From Antedon mediterranea (taxonomy: Eukaryota > Echinodermata > Crinoidea > Comatulida > Antedonidae): a stretch of 64,000 bases of DNA. A program made the position numbers and the translations under genes. The stretch is taken from the NCBI RefSeq assembly GCF_964355755.1, contig NC_092674.1, positions 28,074,001 to 28,138,000 on the forward strand, in the 5' to 3' direction. The notes below the pieces were generated by a model that was not told the DNA's origin, ran no database searches, and saw only the letters and a program-made list of their open reading frames with translations. Numbering within the stretch: the stretch's first letter is position 1; each line of letters begins with the position of its first letter. Below are positions 1 through 11,203 of the stretch, piece by piece.

Positions 1-815
1 CAGTTTGGATGTGGTGATGGTGGCAGTTTGGTTGTGGTGATGGTGGCATTTTGGTTGTGGTGATGGTGGCATTTTGGTTGTGGTGATGGTGGCATTTTAG
101 TAGTGGTGATAGGGGTAGTTCTGGTTGTGGTGATAGAGGTAGTTCTGGTTGTGGTGATGGGTAGAGTTTTGGTTGGTAATGATTGAAGCTATGGTTGTGG
201 TGATAAGTAAAAGTATAGTTGTGGTGATGGTTGCAGCTATGATTGTGGTGATAATAGAGTTACCCTGTATGATTTTGGTAATGGTTGTGGTGATAAGTAG
301 AGCTATGGTTGTGATGGTAGGTAGAGTTATGGTTGTGGTGATAGGTAGAGTTATGGTTGTGGTGATAGGTAGAGTTATGGTTGTGGTGATAGGCAGAGTT
401 ATGGTTGTGGTGATAGGTAGAGTTATGGTTGTGGTGATAGGCAGAGTTATAGTTGTGGTGATAGGTAGAGTTATGGTTGTGGTGATAGGTAGAGTTATGG
501 TTGTGATGATAGGTAGAGTTATAGTTGTGGTGATAGGTAGAGTTATGGTTGTGGTGAAAGTAAAGTTGTGGTTGTGGTGATAGTTATCGATATGGTTGTG
601 GTGATAAGTAGAGTTACGGTTGTGGTAATGGTTGCAGCTATGGTTGTGGTGATAAGTAGAGCTATAGTTGTGGTGATAGGTAGAGCTATGGTTGTGGTGA
701 TAAGTAGAGCTATGGTTGTGGTAAGGGTTGCAGCAAAGATTGTGGTGTGGTTGTGGTGAAAGTAAAGTTGTGGTTGTGGTGATGGTTACAGATATGGTTG
801 TGGTAATGGTGGCAA
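1..815. repeat. Degenerate minisatellite, about 24-bp unit rich in GTGGTGAT
   Basis: The unit is close to TAGGTAGAGTTATGGTTGTG followed by GTGA, about 24 bp, most regular at 300-560. From 1 to 300 and 560 to 815 it decays into related GTGGTGATGG variants. Both strands stay open over long stretches because the period is a multiple of three. The resulting threonine/isoleucine- or valine-rich reading frames are repeat artefacts, not genes. The array continues past the left edge. Confidence 0.9.
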
Positions 816-1355
816 GAAAGTAATGGTAGAGAATGCGCTGTATTACAGGTAAATATGGTATACAAGATTTTATATTTGATAGCAAAATGCTAATTCATTC
901 ATTAAATATATTTAATTGCCACTTCAAACTTAAATAACTTTTAACTGATGGCTTTGTGACAAACCACGTAACAAATTCTACACCTGTTTGTCATCCGTGA
1001 TTAAGCGATCGCTTTTCCTGCAAATCTATGTCCCATGAGGGCAGTCTAAAGTTATGTACATTTTAACACTAAAGCTTAGCGAATCCAATTCGTGTGTCCA
1101 CATTTTACTTAATGTGTTTTTTTTATTATATGCTAGTATCATAGTATGAACCAGATCTTTCAGTTAAGAAGTTAAGAAACATTCTGCATGGTTTTTATTT
1201 AATTAATTTCAGCTTTTAGATTTACTGATTATTTTTCTTTGTACAGCACGGCAAAGCGGCATAAACTAGATGGTGTAATACTTGCTTATCACCAAAGGTT
1301 AAAATATATCTCGCAGAGGGCACTCTTTCGCTTGCCACAACTTCGGTTGTCAGTT
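816..1355. other. No gene recognised
   Basis: AT-rich unique sequence. A pyrimidine tract with an AG near 1246 is followed by an open plus-strand frame running into the next minisatellite. No homology was recognised and no downstream donor was found, so I do not call an exon. Confidence 0.4.
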
Positions 1356-1660
1356 GAACCAGTGGACCACACTGGTCAGTGTGAACCAGTGAACCACACT
1401 GGTCAGTGTGAACCACACTGGTCAGTGTGAACCACACTGGTCATTGTGAACCAGTGAACTACACTGGTCAGTGTGAAACAGTTGTGAACCACACTGGTCA
1501 GTGTGAACCAGTGAACTACACTGGTCAGTGTGAAACAGTGAACCACACTGGTCAGTGTGAAACAGTGAACCACACTGGTCAGTGTGAACTAGTGAACTAC
1601 ACTGGTCAGTGTGAAACAGTGAACCACTCTGGTCAGTACACTGGTCAGTGTGAAACAGTG
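1356..1660. repeat. Minisatellite with 18/27-bp units containing a near-palindrome
   Basis: About 12 variants of GTGAACCACACTGGTCAGTG are arrayed head to tail, with spacings of about 18 and 27 bp. The core CACACTGGTCAGTGTG is self-complementary except at the central GGTC/GACC, so each unit could fold into a short hairpin. The array translates as repeated HTGQCE(P/T)VN, but nothing else suggests coding. Confidence 0.9.
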
Positions 1661-1710
1661 GCCCTATTCAGCAATCTCACTTAACCTAAGGGAAATACTT
1701 TTTTTTAAAT

Positions 1711-1905
1711 GTGGTCCAGATGCTTGGTTACCTATCCCAGGGTCCTAGGTTCAAATCCTGTCAAGGTTTTTTTTTCTCATGACAAACTCCACGCCGAAAG
1801 ACTTTGTGGTTTCAGAGCCTTTGTATGTTTGTCTTCTGTGAATTGATTTTTTTATCGTTAATCCTTTGTATTTCTCGAAACAAAACAAAAATACCATCAC
1901 ATTTA
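1711..1905 (+). mobile_element. tRNA-derived SINE, head plus T-rich body
   Basis: GTGGTCCAGATGCTTGG resembles a pol III A box. GGTTCAAATCC at 1748-1758 is a good B box about 30 bases later. The sequence then runs into a T tract and unrelated body, so it is a SINE and not a functional tRNA. The right boundary is approximate. Confidence 0.55.
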
Positions 1906-3847
1906 CAGTAGGCTCTAATACAAAAATACACTTAATCTACACAAAATCTAACTTGTTTCTAAAAATGTTATTCTCTCCTCAATATTGTTCTCTCTGAATT
2001 GTGTACGTTGGATTGTCATTCTTTTGTCTGGCTCATTTCTGTACCTTTGCAATAAATCAGATATAGCGGTGTATGTTATACGTTGCACTTTGTAATAGTT
2101 AACGAGCATGAGGCACATTAGTAATCCCTGGTTGTTGTTATCACGTCACAAATACACAATGTTTTTGTAGCTGATGCGTGGTGGCTAATGTTGCACTAAA
2201 TCGGGGTCGTTTCATTAAAGAGATTAAAGCTTTTTTTTTATGCTTCTCAATACTTATGTCAAGTTGACCTAGATATTCTAGATTTGAACAAAATCTGCTG
2301 TTAATTATCGCTGTTAATTATCGCATAATTTCTAAACAAGTGGAATTACTGTTGAGGATTATATAAATACCCGGTAGTATTGTGCAATTTTAAGTGGTTG
2401 ATTGTGTGATATATTCTGATCGCCATAGAAATCGCCATGGAAACACGAATACAATGAATCAGTAATTTCTTACTAGTAACTCCAAACTGTTGGAATAAAC
2501 ATTTAGCGAGAACTAAAAAACTACAATAGACTGTTTATTTCTAATAATGTTTTATTGATAAATAGATTCAATTGGTTTGCAAGATCTAATTACTTTGTGA
2601 TTAGTTTAGTCTAAGCCAATTATTAGTAATTGCTTGTAATGTACAAAGGTAAGATTACCATGTTTAATTATAATTGTTCCCCTAATGAAAATTCACTTTT
2701 ATCCATCCAGTCCTTGTTGTACATGGCAGCATGATAGGGGAGAAGAATTGTTATTGTAAAGTTTAACATCATGTTCACATAGTGAATAGACCTAGTTTAT
2801 AATGTATACAGAATTATTATTATTAAAATGAGCTTGTGCTCAACCTTGTGTCACATAAAGTATTTTCAAATTGGATCTGTCAGGGGAAAAATGGCAAAAG
2901 GCTTCCTACTTTCTAGGAGTTTTAACAGATAATGTATAATGTTTTGACAACTCTTGTAGCATGATCACAGTGCTGATTTTGCCGTCTATATCGTGCCTGC
3001 TTACCTGGATATACCCGATGTACCTTTTCCACGAAGAAGAAAAGAAGAATTTTGCGGTAGCTCACCTCCATGATAAATGGGACAGTCTGCTATAGCGCCC
3101 TCTCGTGGGACCACTCCCACATAATACCGTCATCATTTCTTTTCGTACCATCGTATCGACAAGACACAAAGTTTTGAAGAGAAGATTTCTCGAATTCTAT
3201 GGAATTTCTTGTTTGTGTAATTTCTTTAATTCAAAGGGAAACCACTGCCTGGCACTAAGTAAATAAACTGCAATTCACTTTTCTTTAATTCTGACATTTG
3301 TGCTTACAAAGTTGTATGTAACCCACATTATGATTTGGTATTTAACTTAATTCTTTCAACAACAATGTTGGTTATCTTAAAAGTTGAATTACCTCAGTAT
3401 TATCCCAGAATATTTGATATTACTTTGAGTGCTTTCTAAGCCAATTAAAGTAGACCGTTGAGAATGTTTTTATAGTGAAGTATATATATGGTTGCTACTC
3501 AGTTTTAATTTAGGCATTGGACATCAGATGAATGTCTTCAGATTGCAAATTTGCCTTCAGGCTTTCACAAGACTACTCTTACAATTAATTATATATGACA
3601 TTTGATATGAGGCATGTCTCTTTTTGTGATATCAAAAAGTCTTGATTTCTTTTGATTGCAGTATTCTCTTTCATTTTTGGTGTTTCAAAGACTTGCTTGT
3701 TGTAATATAACCTGTTCATAACATCATGTATGATTGAAAATAAAAGTATGAAAATAATGTTTTTTCATACACTGCCAACAGAGAACAACTTATTGTGCTT
3801 ATAAACAAAGTCTCATTTGAGGCTTAGAGAGTGGAATTGTGTATTAC
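1906..3847. other. AT-rich non-coding stretch, possibly intron of the dehydrogenase gene
   Basis: No exon or RNA gene was recognised. Because the dehydrogenase exon at 4284 begins at a splice acceptor, this stretch is either its upstream intron or intergenic DNA interrupting a gene that starts left of the window. Confidence 0.4.
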
Positions 3848-4025
3848 AACCCTGACACTAGGTCAGGATTGAACCCTGACACTAAGTCAGGAAACCCTGA
3901 CACTAAATCAGGATTGAACCCTGACACTAAGTCAGGATTAAACCTTGACACTACAGTAGGTCAGAATTGCAACCTGACACTAAGTCAGGATTGAAACCTG
4001 ACACTAAGTCAGGATTGAATCCTGG
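3848..4025. repeat. Minisatellite, 24-bp unit CCCTGACACTAAGTCAGGAT-TGAA
   Basis: Seven imperfect copies of a unit close to CCTGACACTAAGTCAGGATT plus GAAC. CCTGAC...GTCAGG within each copy is an inverted repeat. It lies about 260 bp before the dehydrogenase exon acceptor. Confidence 0.85.
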
Positions 4026-4283
4026 ACCTTGGGGATTGGAAGGCAAGCACGAAAACTTCTACATGTACACTGTACATATTCATAAGATTTCATTGTGATG
4101 TAACAAAGTTGCTTGTCAAAATATTGTTAATACAGTAACTTCTGAAGTTACCGAAAAGTTATTTTTTATAAATTAACTTAAAATATGTTGCTTTTCGGCT
4201 TAACTTCTTCCACGGGGCAGTTCTTTTGAAAGTAACAGTGCCAACTTCAAATTATCATTATGATGTCTTTTCTTTCTTAATAG

Positions 4284-4481
4284 ACACCAGAAGAAGGAAG
4301 TGAGACATCAGTTTACGTAGCTCTGTCAACAGAACTAGAGGGAAATGGAGGTTTATATTTTGCCAATTGTGTAGCAGAAAAGTCCAGTTCCAGAACATAT
4401 GATAAATGTCTTCAAAATGAGCTTTGGGACCGTAGTATAGAACTGGCATCAGTTACTGAAAAAGAACTCTTTTATGATTAG
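4284..4481 (+). CDS. Short-chain dehydrogenase/reductase (retinol dehydrogenase-like), last coding exon
   Basis: A pyrimidine-rich tract ending TTTCTTAATAG precedes this exon, which reads 65 codons to TAG at 4479. The translation opens TPEEGSETSVYVALS, continues ELEGNGGLYFANC, and ends with a KCLQNELWDRSIELAS-type helix. This is the usual C-terminus of RDH11/12/13 and DHRS-type NADP(H)-dependent short-chain dehydrogenases: the P-EGA-TS-Y-AL helix, the G-YF loop, then LW-xS-xL. The Rossmann-fold exons with TGxxxGIG and the YxxxK active site are not in the window, so substrate (retinal, steroid or other carbonyl) cannot be assigned. The tail TEKELFYD extends past the conserved helix. The final 80 bp of the exon is imperfectly duplicated just downstream. 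Confidence 0.8.
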   Translation, partial: TPEEGSETSVYVALSTELEGNGGLYFANCVAEKSSSRTYDKCLQNELWDRSIELASVTEKELFYD

Positions 4482-4624
4482 GAATCTAATCTTCAAAATG
4501 AGCTTTGGGACCATAGGAACTTCAATATCAGCAAGTTTCTTCAACATTAAATTTTGGATCGTAGTATAGAATTGGCATCAGTTACTGAAAAGGAACACTT
4601 TTCATGATTAGGAATACGAATCTA
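4409..4624 (+). repeat. Imperfect tandem duplication of the dehydrogenase C-terminal coding end
   Basis: TCTTCAAAATGAGCTTTGGG occurs at 4409 inside the exon and again at 4490 after the stop. The second copy also repeats TGGCATCAGTTACTGAAAA and the ATGATTAGGAAT around the stop codon, with a roughly 45-bp insertion. A third, shorter start (TTTCTTCAAAATGAG) follows near 4629. The first copy is the one in frame with the exon. Confidence 0.8.
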
Positions 4625-4916
4625 AGAAAGTTTCTTCAAAATGAGACTGTCTTGTTAAACCAGAAAAGAGAGAACAGTTTAGAGGTCCAATCATATAAGA
4701 GGTTTGGAGAATTAGAATCTTCAGAGATGATAACACATTTCCATGGTTCAAAGAACTACAAACTCATTGCATAAATTCAGCTACTGGCTCCTCTCTAATA
4801 ATGGTCAGTAATTTCCAGTTACATCTTATCAGACATCCATCACCTCTTCACCAGACATTTACCACCTCTTTGATCAGCATCACCACCAACCATCACTACC
4901 ATTATACAACCTTTTC

Positions 4917-5123
4917 ACCAGTACTAGGCCTAATAATTGTCACCAGTACTAGGCCTAATAATTGTCACCAGTACTATAGGCCTAATAATTTTCACCAGTA
5001 CTAGGCCTAATAATTGTCACCAGTACTAGGCCTAATAATTGTCACCAGCATTATACTAATTGTCACCAGTACTATACTAATTGTCACCAGTACTATACTA
5101 ATTGTCACCAGTACTATACTAAT
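4917..5123. repeat. Minisatellite, 25-bp unit in the dehydrogenase 3' UTR
   Basis: Units close to CACCAGTACTAGGCCTAATA plus ATTGT repeat about five times. They then degenerate into shorter CACCAGTACTATACTAATTGT units. The array ends about 40 bp before a polyadenylation signal. Confidence 0.88.
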
Positions 5124-5162
5124 AACCTTTGACCATTTATAGAATGGTAATTCTGATATTAA

Positions 5163-5168
5163 AATAAA
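5163..5168 (+). terminator. Polyadenylation signal AATAAA, candidate end of the dehydrogenase mRNA
   Basis: AATAAA about 680 bp after the stop at 4481, followed by a GT-rich stretch (GTTGTGTTGTT). It is the first canonical signal I see after the coding end. Confidence 0.5.
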
Positions 5169-5922
5169 GTTGTGTTGTTATTACTGCGCGTGTCGTAATA
5201 ACAACAGTAGTTAGCACTTATGGAATTAATCAAATCAGATACACCTCGCTCCATGAGCTGTTCGCTAATATAATGTTTAATGATGCGTTAATAGCTTTCA
5301 AAGAATTTCAATTAATTCATGGTGGGAAATGCTCCTTCAGAACTCATTTACGTTGAAGCACAGAGATACTTAAGTTCCGTAGTTGATGTCAACTGTGTAA
5401 AATGTCAACGAAACTGAGAAAGGAAAAAAGTTTGATCTGTTTCTATCAGATTTTGCAACGTTTTATGCTACACGATAAGACCAGAATATTTTACAAATAA
5501 TGTTTCAAAACTAATACTGTAGTAAACAAATATATTTATATATATACTTTAAAGGCTTAGTGACAATTTTAGCACCAATTTTTTTTTTTAATCTTTCGTA
5601 GTCCATTCAATCATTAAAACAGTATTAAGCCCTCTGTTAGGCTTATCAATAGTCTGGGCTCCAGACGGAGTTTTGTCTTAATATTAGTAAAAATATAAAT
5701 ATTTTTGCAAATACGGCGTTTCATACGTGTAATTCTTGAGTTTGGATACAAATCAAAACGACGACGTGTGGAATGACATAAAAAAGACAATAAATACAGA
5801 CTTGGAGCAAGTCTAGCTTATCAACTGTACATACATAAGATAATAAGAAATATAAATATATATTACTCAGTATCAAAAATATCAAAATCTATATTAAATT
5901 ACATATTTATAATGATACAGTG

Positions 5923-6178
5923 CATTAGTTACTGCAGATGTTAAATCGTAAAGCACCACCCGTGTACTAGGATATTGTTTGAAATCCTACAGATAGTGAG
6001 AATTAACTCGAAGATTATACATACAACTTTTAAGGCCAATTTACACAGACCATTAGTTACTGCGGATGTTAAATCGTAAAGCGCCACCCGTGTACTAGGA
6101 TATTGTTTGAAATCCTACAGATAGTGAGAATTAACTCGAAGATTATACATACAACTTTTAAGGCCAATTTACACAGAC
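5923..6178. repeat. Direct tandem duplication, 128-bp unit, two copies
   Basis: Copies at 5923-6050 and 6051-6178 differ at very few positions (for example CTGCAGATG versus CTGCGGATG, AAAGCACC versus AAAGCGCC). Both end in AAGGCCAATTTACACAGAC, which is also the left terminus of the miniature transposon at 6160. The duplication therefore includes part of that element's end. Confidence 0.9.
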
Positions 6179-6348
6179 GAGCGGTAATGTTAAGCGGAAA
6201 ACCGCGTAGCTTGTCCCACGTAGAATCTGTATCTATCCTGAGCGGAAACTGCCCGTCCGCTTCGCGTTGTGTGTAAATGGGCATATTGAAATAACATAGA
6301 TTTCTATATTTTTATAACCGTTACCGCTTGTCTGTGTAAATTGGCCTT
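6160..6348. mobile_element. Miniature inverted-repeat transposon, ends AAGGCCAATTTACACAGAC
   Basis: The left end AAGGCCAATTTACACAGACG with AGCGGTAA is the inverse of the right end TTACCGCTTGTCTGTGTAAATTGGCCTT. This gives terminal inverted repeats of about 27 bp around a 189-bp element with no coding capacity. A related element lies at 23736-24019. Confidence 0.8.
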
Positions 6349-6349
6349 T

Positions 6350-7126
6350 ACACTGCGGAATTCCCAACATACAAACGTATACGCATTAACAAACATATGC
6401 ATTTTCGTTAATGTGGTTGTATGATTCGGAACATGCAAACTGCAGATTAACAAACAGGATATGGGAACATAAATTGTCAACCATCGGCTTAATGTCCGTT
6501 TGAAAACAATAAATCCAAACCTAGCTTCAGTGTAATATGTCAATAACATTTGTGCAAATAACATTTCTGTCTCTTTTAGAAATTAAACAAGTTCTAATCC
6601 CAAAACTATAGAATAACCGTTTATGCTTTCTTTGATAAAAATAATATTTCAAAAAATCCAAATTAATGATGATGTCATGATTTATGTATAGATCATTGTA
6701 TTGTCACGATATTATTACTCTTACTAATCATGACGTCATTTGATTAGACGTTTGATAATTTTATTTCGTCAAATGGTTATCCTATTGTTCTACAATGAAA
6801 ACTTTTCTAATTTCTCTTGTTCAATGTAAGAAAAATACATATTTATCAATGTACGGGCCTTTAGGCTTATGTTTTCTGTGTTAGAAAACACATTAAAATT
6901 TCGTCGACCAAGTTATTTGTTTGCAAGACAGTTTGTCGGATTTACTTTAAGAAAGGCTGGGATTATTGAATTATTTCGAAGTCTGTATGTTTTTACATAG
7001 CAGTAGTGTATATGTTACCATTTCGTGATATAATTTAATTTAATTAAACTATAGTTATAGTTAAACAACATCCTTCCTTACCATCTTTGTTATCTTTTTA
7101 CTTCCAATTCCTCCTTTCATTCCCAT
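6350..7126. other. No feature recognised
   Basis: AT-rich unique sequence on both strands, with no convincing exon, RNA gene or repeat family. Confidence 0.4.
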
Positions 7127-7580
7127 CACACACGTACTAAAAATAAATTATCTATACCTTCCCATAGAACAAATTCTTTCCAACATTCGATACTCTGGGC
7201 CCACCCTGTGGAACAACCTATACCACCCTCCATCCTAAAATCTGCCTCCCCTAAGATACTTCTCTCAAAATTAAAAAAAGACACCTTTTCTACTTATTAA
7301 ATGTTTATTAATCGGTCATGTCTCGTTCTGCAGTACTAACTGATTTTATTTGTTTTTCTGTTATTCATACTTTAGATTATGAAATTTATTATTATTTTCT
7401 ACAATGCATTTCTTTTCTTATTTATTTGTGTCAAGGCTCACCCAACTAAAGATGTTTCCCAACATCTTTCAGGGCTTTTGCCTTCATTTTATGAAACTTA
7501 TTTTTATAATTCTGTACAATCCTGTTTCTTGTTTTCCTATGTATTCAGATTTTGTAAATAAATGTTTATTGAATTGAATT
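7127..7580 (+). pseudogene. Decayed LINE 3' end: reverse transcriptase C-terminus plus ATTGA-repeat tail
   Basis: Across a frameshift the plus strand encodes the typical end of a non-LTR retrotransposon ORF2: an IRYSGPTLWNNL motif (usual form: R..GP.LWN.LP), then after the shift KSASPKILLSKLKKDTF and a stop near 7300. About 260 bp of 3' UTR follows, then AATAAATGTTTATTGAATTG and a short ATTGA microsatellite tail, as in CR1/L2-like LINEs. The N-terminal part is missing, consistent with 5' truncation at insertion. The clade is not certain. Confidence 0.65.
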
Positions 7581-7586
7581 GAATTA

Positions 7587-7730
7587 TGTCTACACTATCA
7601 AACTGTATGTGACAACAACTGTGATGTGCCCATATATGGACATGATGATGTCATATCACTACCATATCTGGGCATATCACTACCATTATTTGGGTGCATA
7701 ATGCTTTTTTTTTGTAAAGTGTAGACAGAG
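7587..7730. mobile_element. Miniature transposon family A, full copy
   Basis: Ends TGTCTACACTATCAAACT and the inverse GTAAAGTGTAGACAGAG. The interior has inverted copies of GTGATGTGCCCATATATGGA and ATATCACTACCATATTTGGG. It is inserted directly after the LINE tail. The other family A copies below share the same palindromic plan. Confidence 0.8.
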
Positions 7731-8691
7731 GATGTACACATTAGGAAGTATTTGAAACTATCTTACTCTTTGGGAAAATCCCTTTCAATTCCTTTTCAAT
7801 CATATAGTGACTGCGGTTGTTCTACATCTTTCAATATAGTGCAATAAACCGTTAATTCGATTAATTTACATAAAATGCGTTACCATGGTAACTATTCTCA
7901 GTGCATCATATTATTTTTCTCGATAAGCTTTGTTCAATATTGATGCATATTAATTTGATTTCTGGAAAAATAAAAAATATTAATCCTCAAGTTTGAATTG
8001 GAACGGAATTGAACCATCCTTCGCGTAAAGTGTTTGTGGCTGCATAGCATTAAGACCAACCTGTGTACTGTTGCTGCTATCGTGAAGGTTTAGAGCGGAA
8101 TGCAAAAAAAATTGAAATTATATTTCATATCGAATTCTTTGTTATTTGCCGACTCGACAGCCATTAAATGTGTTGTCGCTCTAGTATTTATAGGATGACG
8201 TTCTTCCATTTGAATTATATGGCTTTAGTGGAGTAGAGCATTCGTATGTGTATCAGGCAATTTGTATCTATAGAAATTAGTTGTAATGGTATGTAAAGGT
8301 TAATATATAGCGTTCGTTTATTAAATAGCAAATTGTACTTTCTCGCTTTGAAACCAATTATCATTTGTGACAACACATTAAATTACTAAAGTATGTTTCA
8401 CATTAAGCGAATGAATTGGCAATTTATAGATTTCATTATGTAAAATAAGCTACTATCTTTCAAAATAACCCGATATGTCCTTAATTTCGTTCTTTGGCGC
8501 GAAGAATAAGGACATTTCGATTTCGTGATGCTATGACTGGTCAAATTTCTTTTGTGCGTGTACGACATTGTGTTGCGTACATCCCGTGTGTGTGTCCTTG
8601 TTGGCTCCCACTAGAAAACGTTGAATCATCACTTTTGCAACGTGCGCAAGACACGGTGTTCACACTTTTGACACGCAATGTTACGTTCTTA

Positions 8692-8898
8692 AGCTTGGTT
8701 CCCACTAGAACGCAACGCAGCGATGTATCGACGCAAAGTGCTGTATTGCGTAATCACAAATGCGAACCGACGACGCAATAGTGCTGCAAACATCGTAGGT
8801 TTGATTTCACGCAGGCGGGTGCAAACACAATGATTGGAAGGGCATTTTCTTACGTTGTGTAGATTGCGTTACGTTGCGTCGCTAGCGGGAACCACGCT
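8692..8898. mobile_element. Miniature transposon family B2, full copy
   Basis: Ends AGCTTGGTTCCCACTAGAAC and the inverse GCTAGCGGGAACCACGCT, flanked by TTA on both sides. The B2 interior (ACGCAAAGTGCTGTATTGCG, then GCAGGCGGGTGCAAACACAA, then GGAAGGGCATTTTCTTACGT) recurs in every B2 copy and is unrelated to the B1 interior. Confidence 0.85.
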
Positions 8899-8916
8899 TT
8901 AGTGGTAACCAACTTA

Positions 8917-9010
8917 AAGCTTTGTCTACACTATCAAACTTTATGTGACAAATAAGTGTGATGTGCCCAAATATGGTAGTGATATGACATTTTCATGTCC
9001 ATGGGCAGAG
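8917..9010. mobile_element. Miniature transposon family A, truncated copy
   Basis: Left end TTTGTCTACACTATCAAACT and the GTGATGTGCCCAAATATGGT region are present. The right inverted end is missing. Confidence 0.7.
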
Positions 9011-9716
9011 TAATTTACTCAATACAGCACAATTATTGGAATGGCATTTTCTTACGTTGCGTAGGTTGCGTTACTTTGAATCTCTAGTGAGTACAAAGCT
9101 TTGGTGCAGCTAAAATGGAAGAAGATTTAAATTTTTTTTGTCAAAGAGTTGCCGTTTAAGAGCGATGAGAATAGGCAACAGACCGTGTATTTCGGCTCAT
9201 CCAAGTCTTCGTAAAATGAAAGAAAGAAGAAGCTAGCTAATTATTTAAAAGGTATTTACGGTTGGAAAACGATAAAAATACTGAGGAGATTAATGGCAGA
9301 TCACAAGTAAGATGACATTAATCGTGAAGTACCTGTCAAGCAAGACTGTCAATTAAATCCCTGATTTGTCATTATTTGCAATTTAAATAACGGCTTTATA
9401 TAATGCGTGTTGACATAAAATAATGATAATTTATAGCATTAAGCTATAGCATTTCCAAAAAAAATGTCCGTATATCGATTCATCCTTAAGTTTTTTTTTT
9501 TCTATTATAAACCATATTTTTATTTTTCTTCACTTTTATTATATTACATCTCTTTATGCTGTAATATTTCTCATAACATTAATTTATTTGAATCTAATAT
9601 AATAATATGTCACATTATTACCACAAAGGCTAGACACCATAGTTAATTTCATCAAATCTTGGAATCTATATTCTACTGTACAATAGGCCTAAAGATACAG
9701 AATGAGGCTAGTAGAG
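9011..9716. other. No gene recognised; short family B2 scraps
   Basis: A B2 fragment (GGAATGGCATTTTCTTACGT) lies near 9037-9095. The rest is AT-rich unique sequence. Confidence 0.4.
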
Positions 9717-9719
9717 TAA

Positions 9720-10332
9720 AGCGTGGTTCCCACTAGAACGCAACGCAGTGACGTATTGACGCAAAGTGCTGTATTGCGTAATCACAAATGGGAAGCTACG
9801 ATGCTGCAAAAATCTAAATTTGAATTCACGCAGGCGGGGACAAACACAAATATTGGAAGGGTATTTTCTTACGTCGCGTAGGTTGCGTTACGTTGCGTCC
9901 CTAGTGGGAACCACGCTTTAAGCTTGGTTCCCACTAGAACGTAACGCAAGGACGTAAACGCAACGCAAGCGAATTGACCAATCACAAGCGATGGCTTATT
10001 CGCTTGTGATTGCTAACCGTCTATAACTTCGCTTGCGTTGCGTTTACGTCCTTGCGTTACGTTCTAGTGGGAACCAAGCTTCAGAATAGAAGGGCATTTT
10101 CTTACGTCGCGTAGGTTGCGTTACGTTGCGTCGCTAGTGGGAACCAAGCTTTAAGCGTGGTTCCCACTAGCGACGCAACGCAAGGACGTAACGCAATTCA
10201 AGTGAATTGACCAATCACAAGCGATGGCTTATTCGCTTGTGATTGCTAACTGTCTATAACTTCGCTTGTCATTGGTTAAAACGCTTGCGTTGCGTTTACG
10301 TCCTTACGTTACGTTCTAGTGGGAACCAAGCT
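9720..10332. mobile_element. Cluster of four family B elements end to end: B2, B1, B2 fragment, B1
   Basis: B2 copy 9720-9917, B1 copy 9921-10080, B2 right-end fragment about 10086-10150, B1 copy 10154-10332. Neighbours at 9917/9921 and 10150/10154 are separated by exactly one TTA, the target triplet. The B1 interior is a palindrome: TTGACCAATCACAAGCGATGG and CTTATTCGCTTGTGATTGC are inverses, followed by GCAACGCAAG/CTTGCGTTGC arms. No coding capacity. Confidence 0.88.
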
Positions 10333-10804
10333 TATGTGTGCGTTTGTAAATACACGTTTATTAGTAGTCTATGTTCTAGACGGAGTTTTGACTTAATACC
10401 ATTAAATAGATAAATATTCTGGCACATATGGCGTTTCATACGTATAATACTTGAGCTTGTAAACGCGCATGTTTTCTAAATGGTGTTTTACTACTAATAT
10501 GAACTCTAATATTCGGTCAAAATGACCCCAGAGCCGTCACCAGAACACGCTGAATGAATAATACTTGGCTTTAGGTTTCCAACGGTTTTAGTTTACTTAA
10601 TGTCGCATCAGAATAGTTTTAATGAACCTGCAGCAGTTGAATCAAATATAATGTATGTACCGATAATTGCGTATGCCGAACGTACAGTTGGCATCATAAA
10701 GCGACATATAATTAACATTACTCTCCCAACCATTGATAATCCAATTCCTATGTTAGCGTTTTCAAGTATCGTTTAAATGATAAAATCGTTTTCGCCATCC
10801 TAAA

Positions 10805-11194
10805 GTCTTGTTCCCACTAGAAACACAACAGAAGGACGTAAGCGCAACGAAAGTTGGCAAATGACGAGCAACAGTTCAGATAATCAATCGGTTTTTTTTA
10901 GATTGGTTAAATTACTTGGGTTGTGCGTACGTCGTTTAGTTGCGCGCATCCAAGTGGGAACCGATATAAGCCGGCTTTCTTAAGCGTGGTTCCCACTAGA
11001 ACGCAACGTAACGCAGCGACGTATTGACGCAAAGTGCTGTATTGCGTAATCACAAGTGGGAACCGACGATGCAACATTGCTGCAAACATCGCAGGTTTGA
11101 TTTCACGCAGGCGGGGGCAAACACAATTATTGGAAGGGAATTTTCTTACATTGCGTAGGTTGCATTACGTTGCGACGCTAGTGGGAACCAAGCT
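10805..11194. mobile_element. Degenerate family B1 copy followed by a full B2 copy
   Basis: A decayed B1 lies at about 10805-10970 (TTGTTCCCACTAGAAACAC ... CCAAGTGGGAACCGA). A well-preserved B2 follows at 10983-11194, flanked by TTA. The short minus-strand ORF here is the B2 sequence. Confidence 0.8.
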
Positions 11195-11203
11195 TTAATG
11201 CCA

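Noticed and set aside
97-885. Long open frames on both strands in the left-edge repeat
   Set aside because: They arise from a repeat unit divisible by three. The protein is a simple periodic string on either strand.
1239-1684. Open frame continuing into the HTGQCEPVN repeat
   Set aside because: No homology in the non-repeat part. The repeat is open in several frames.
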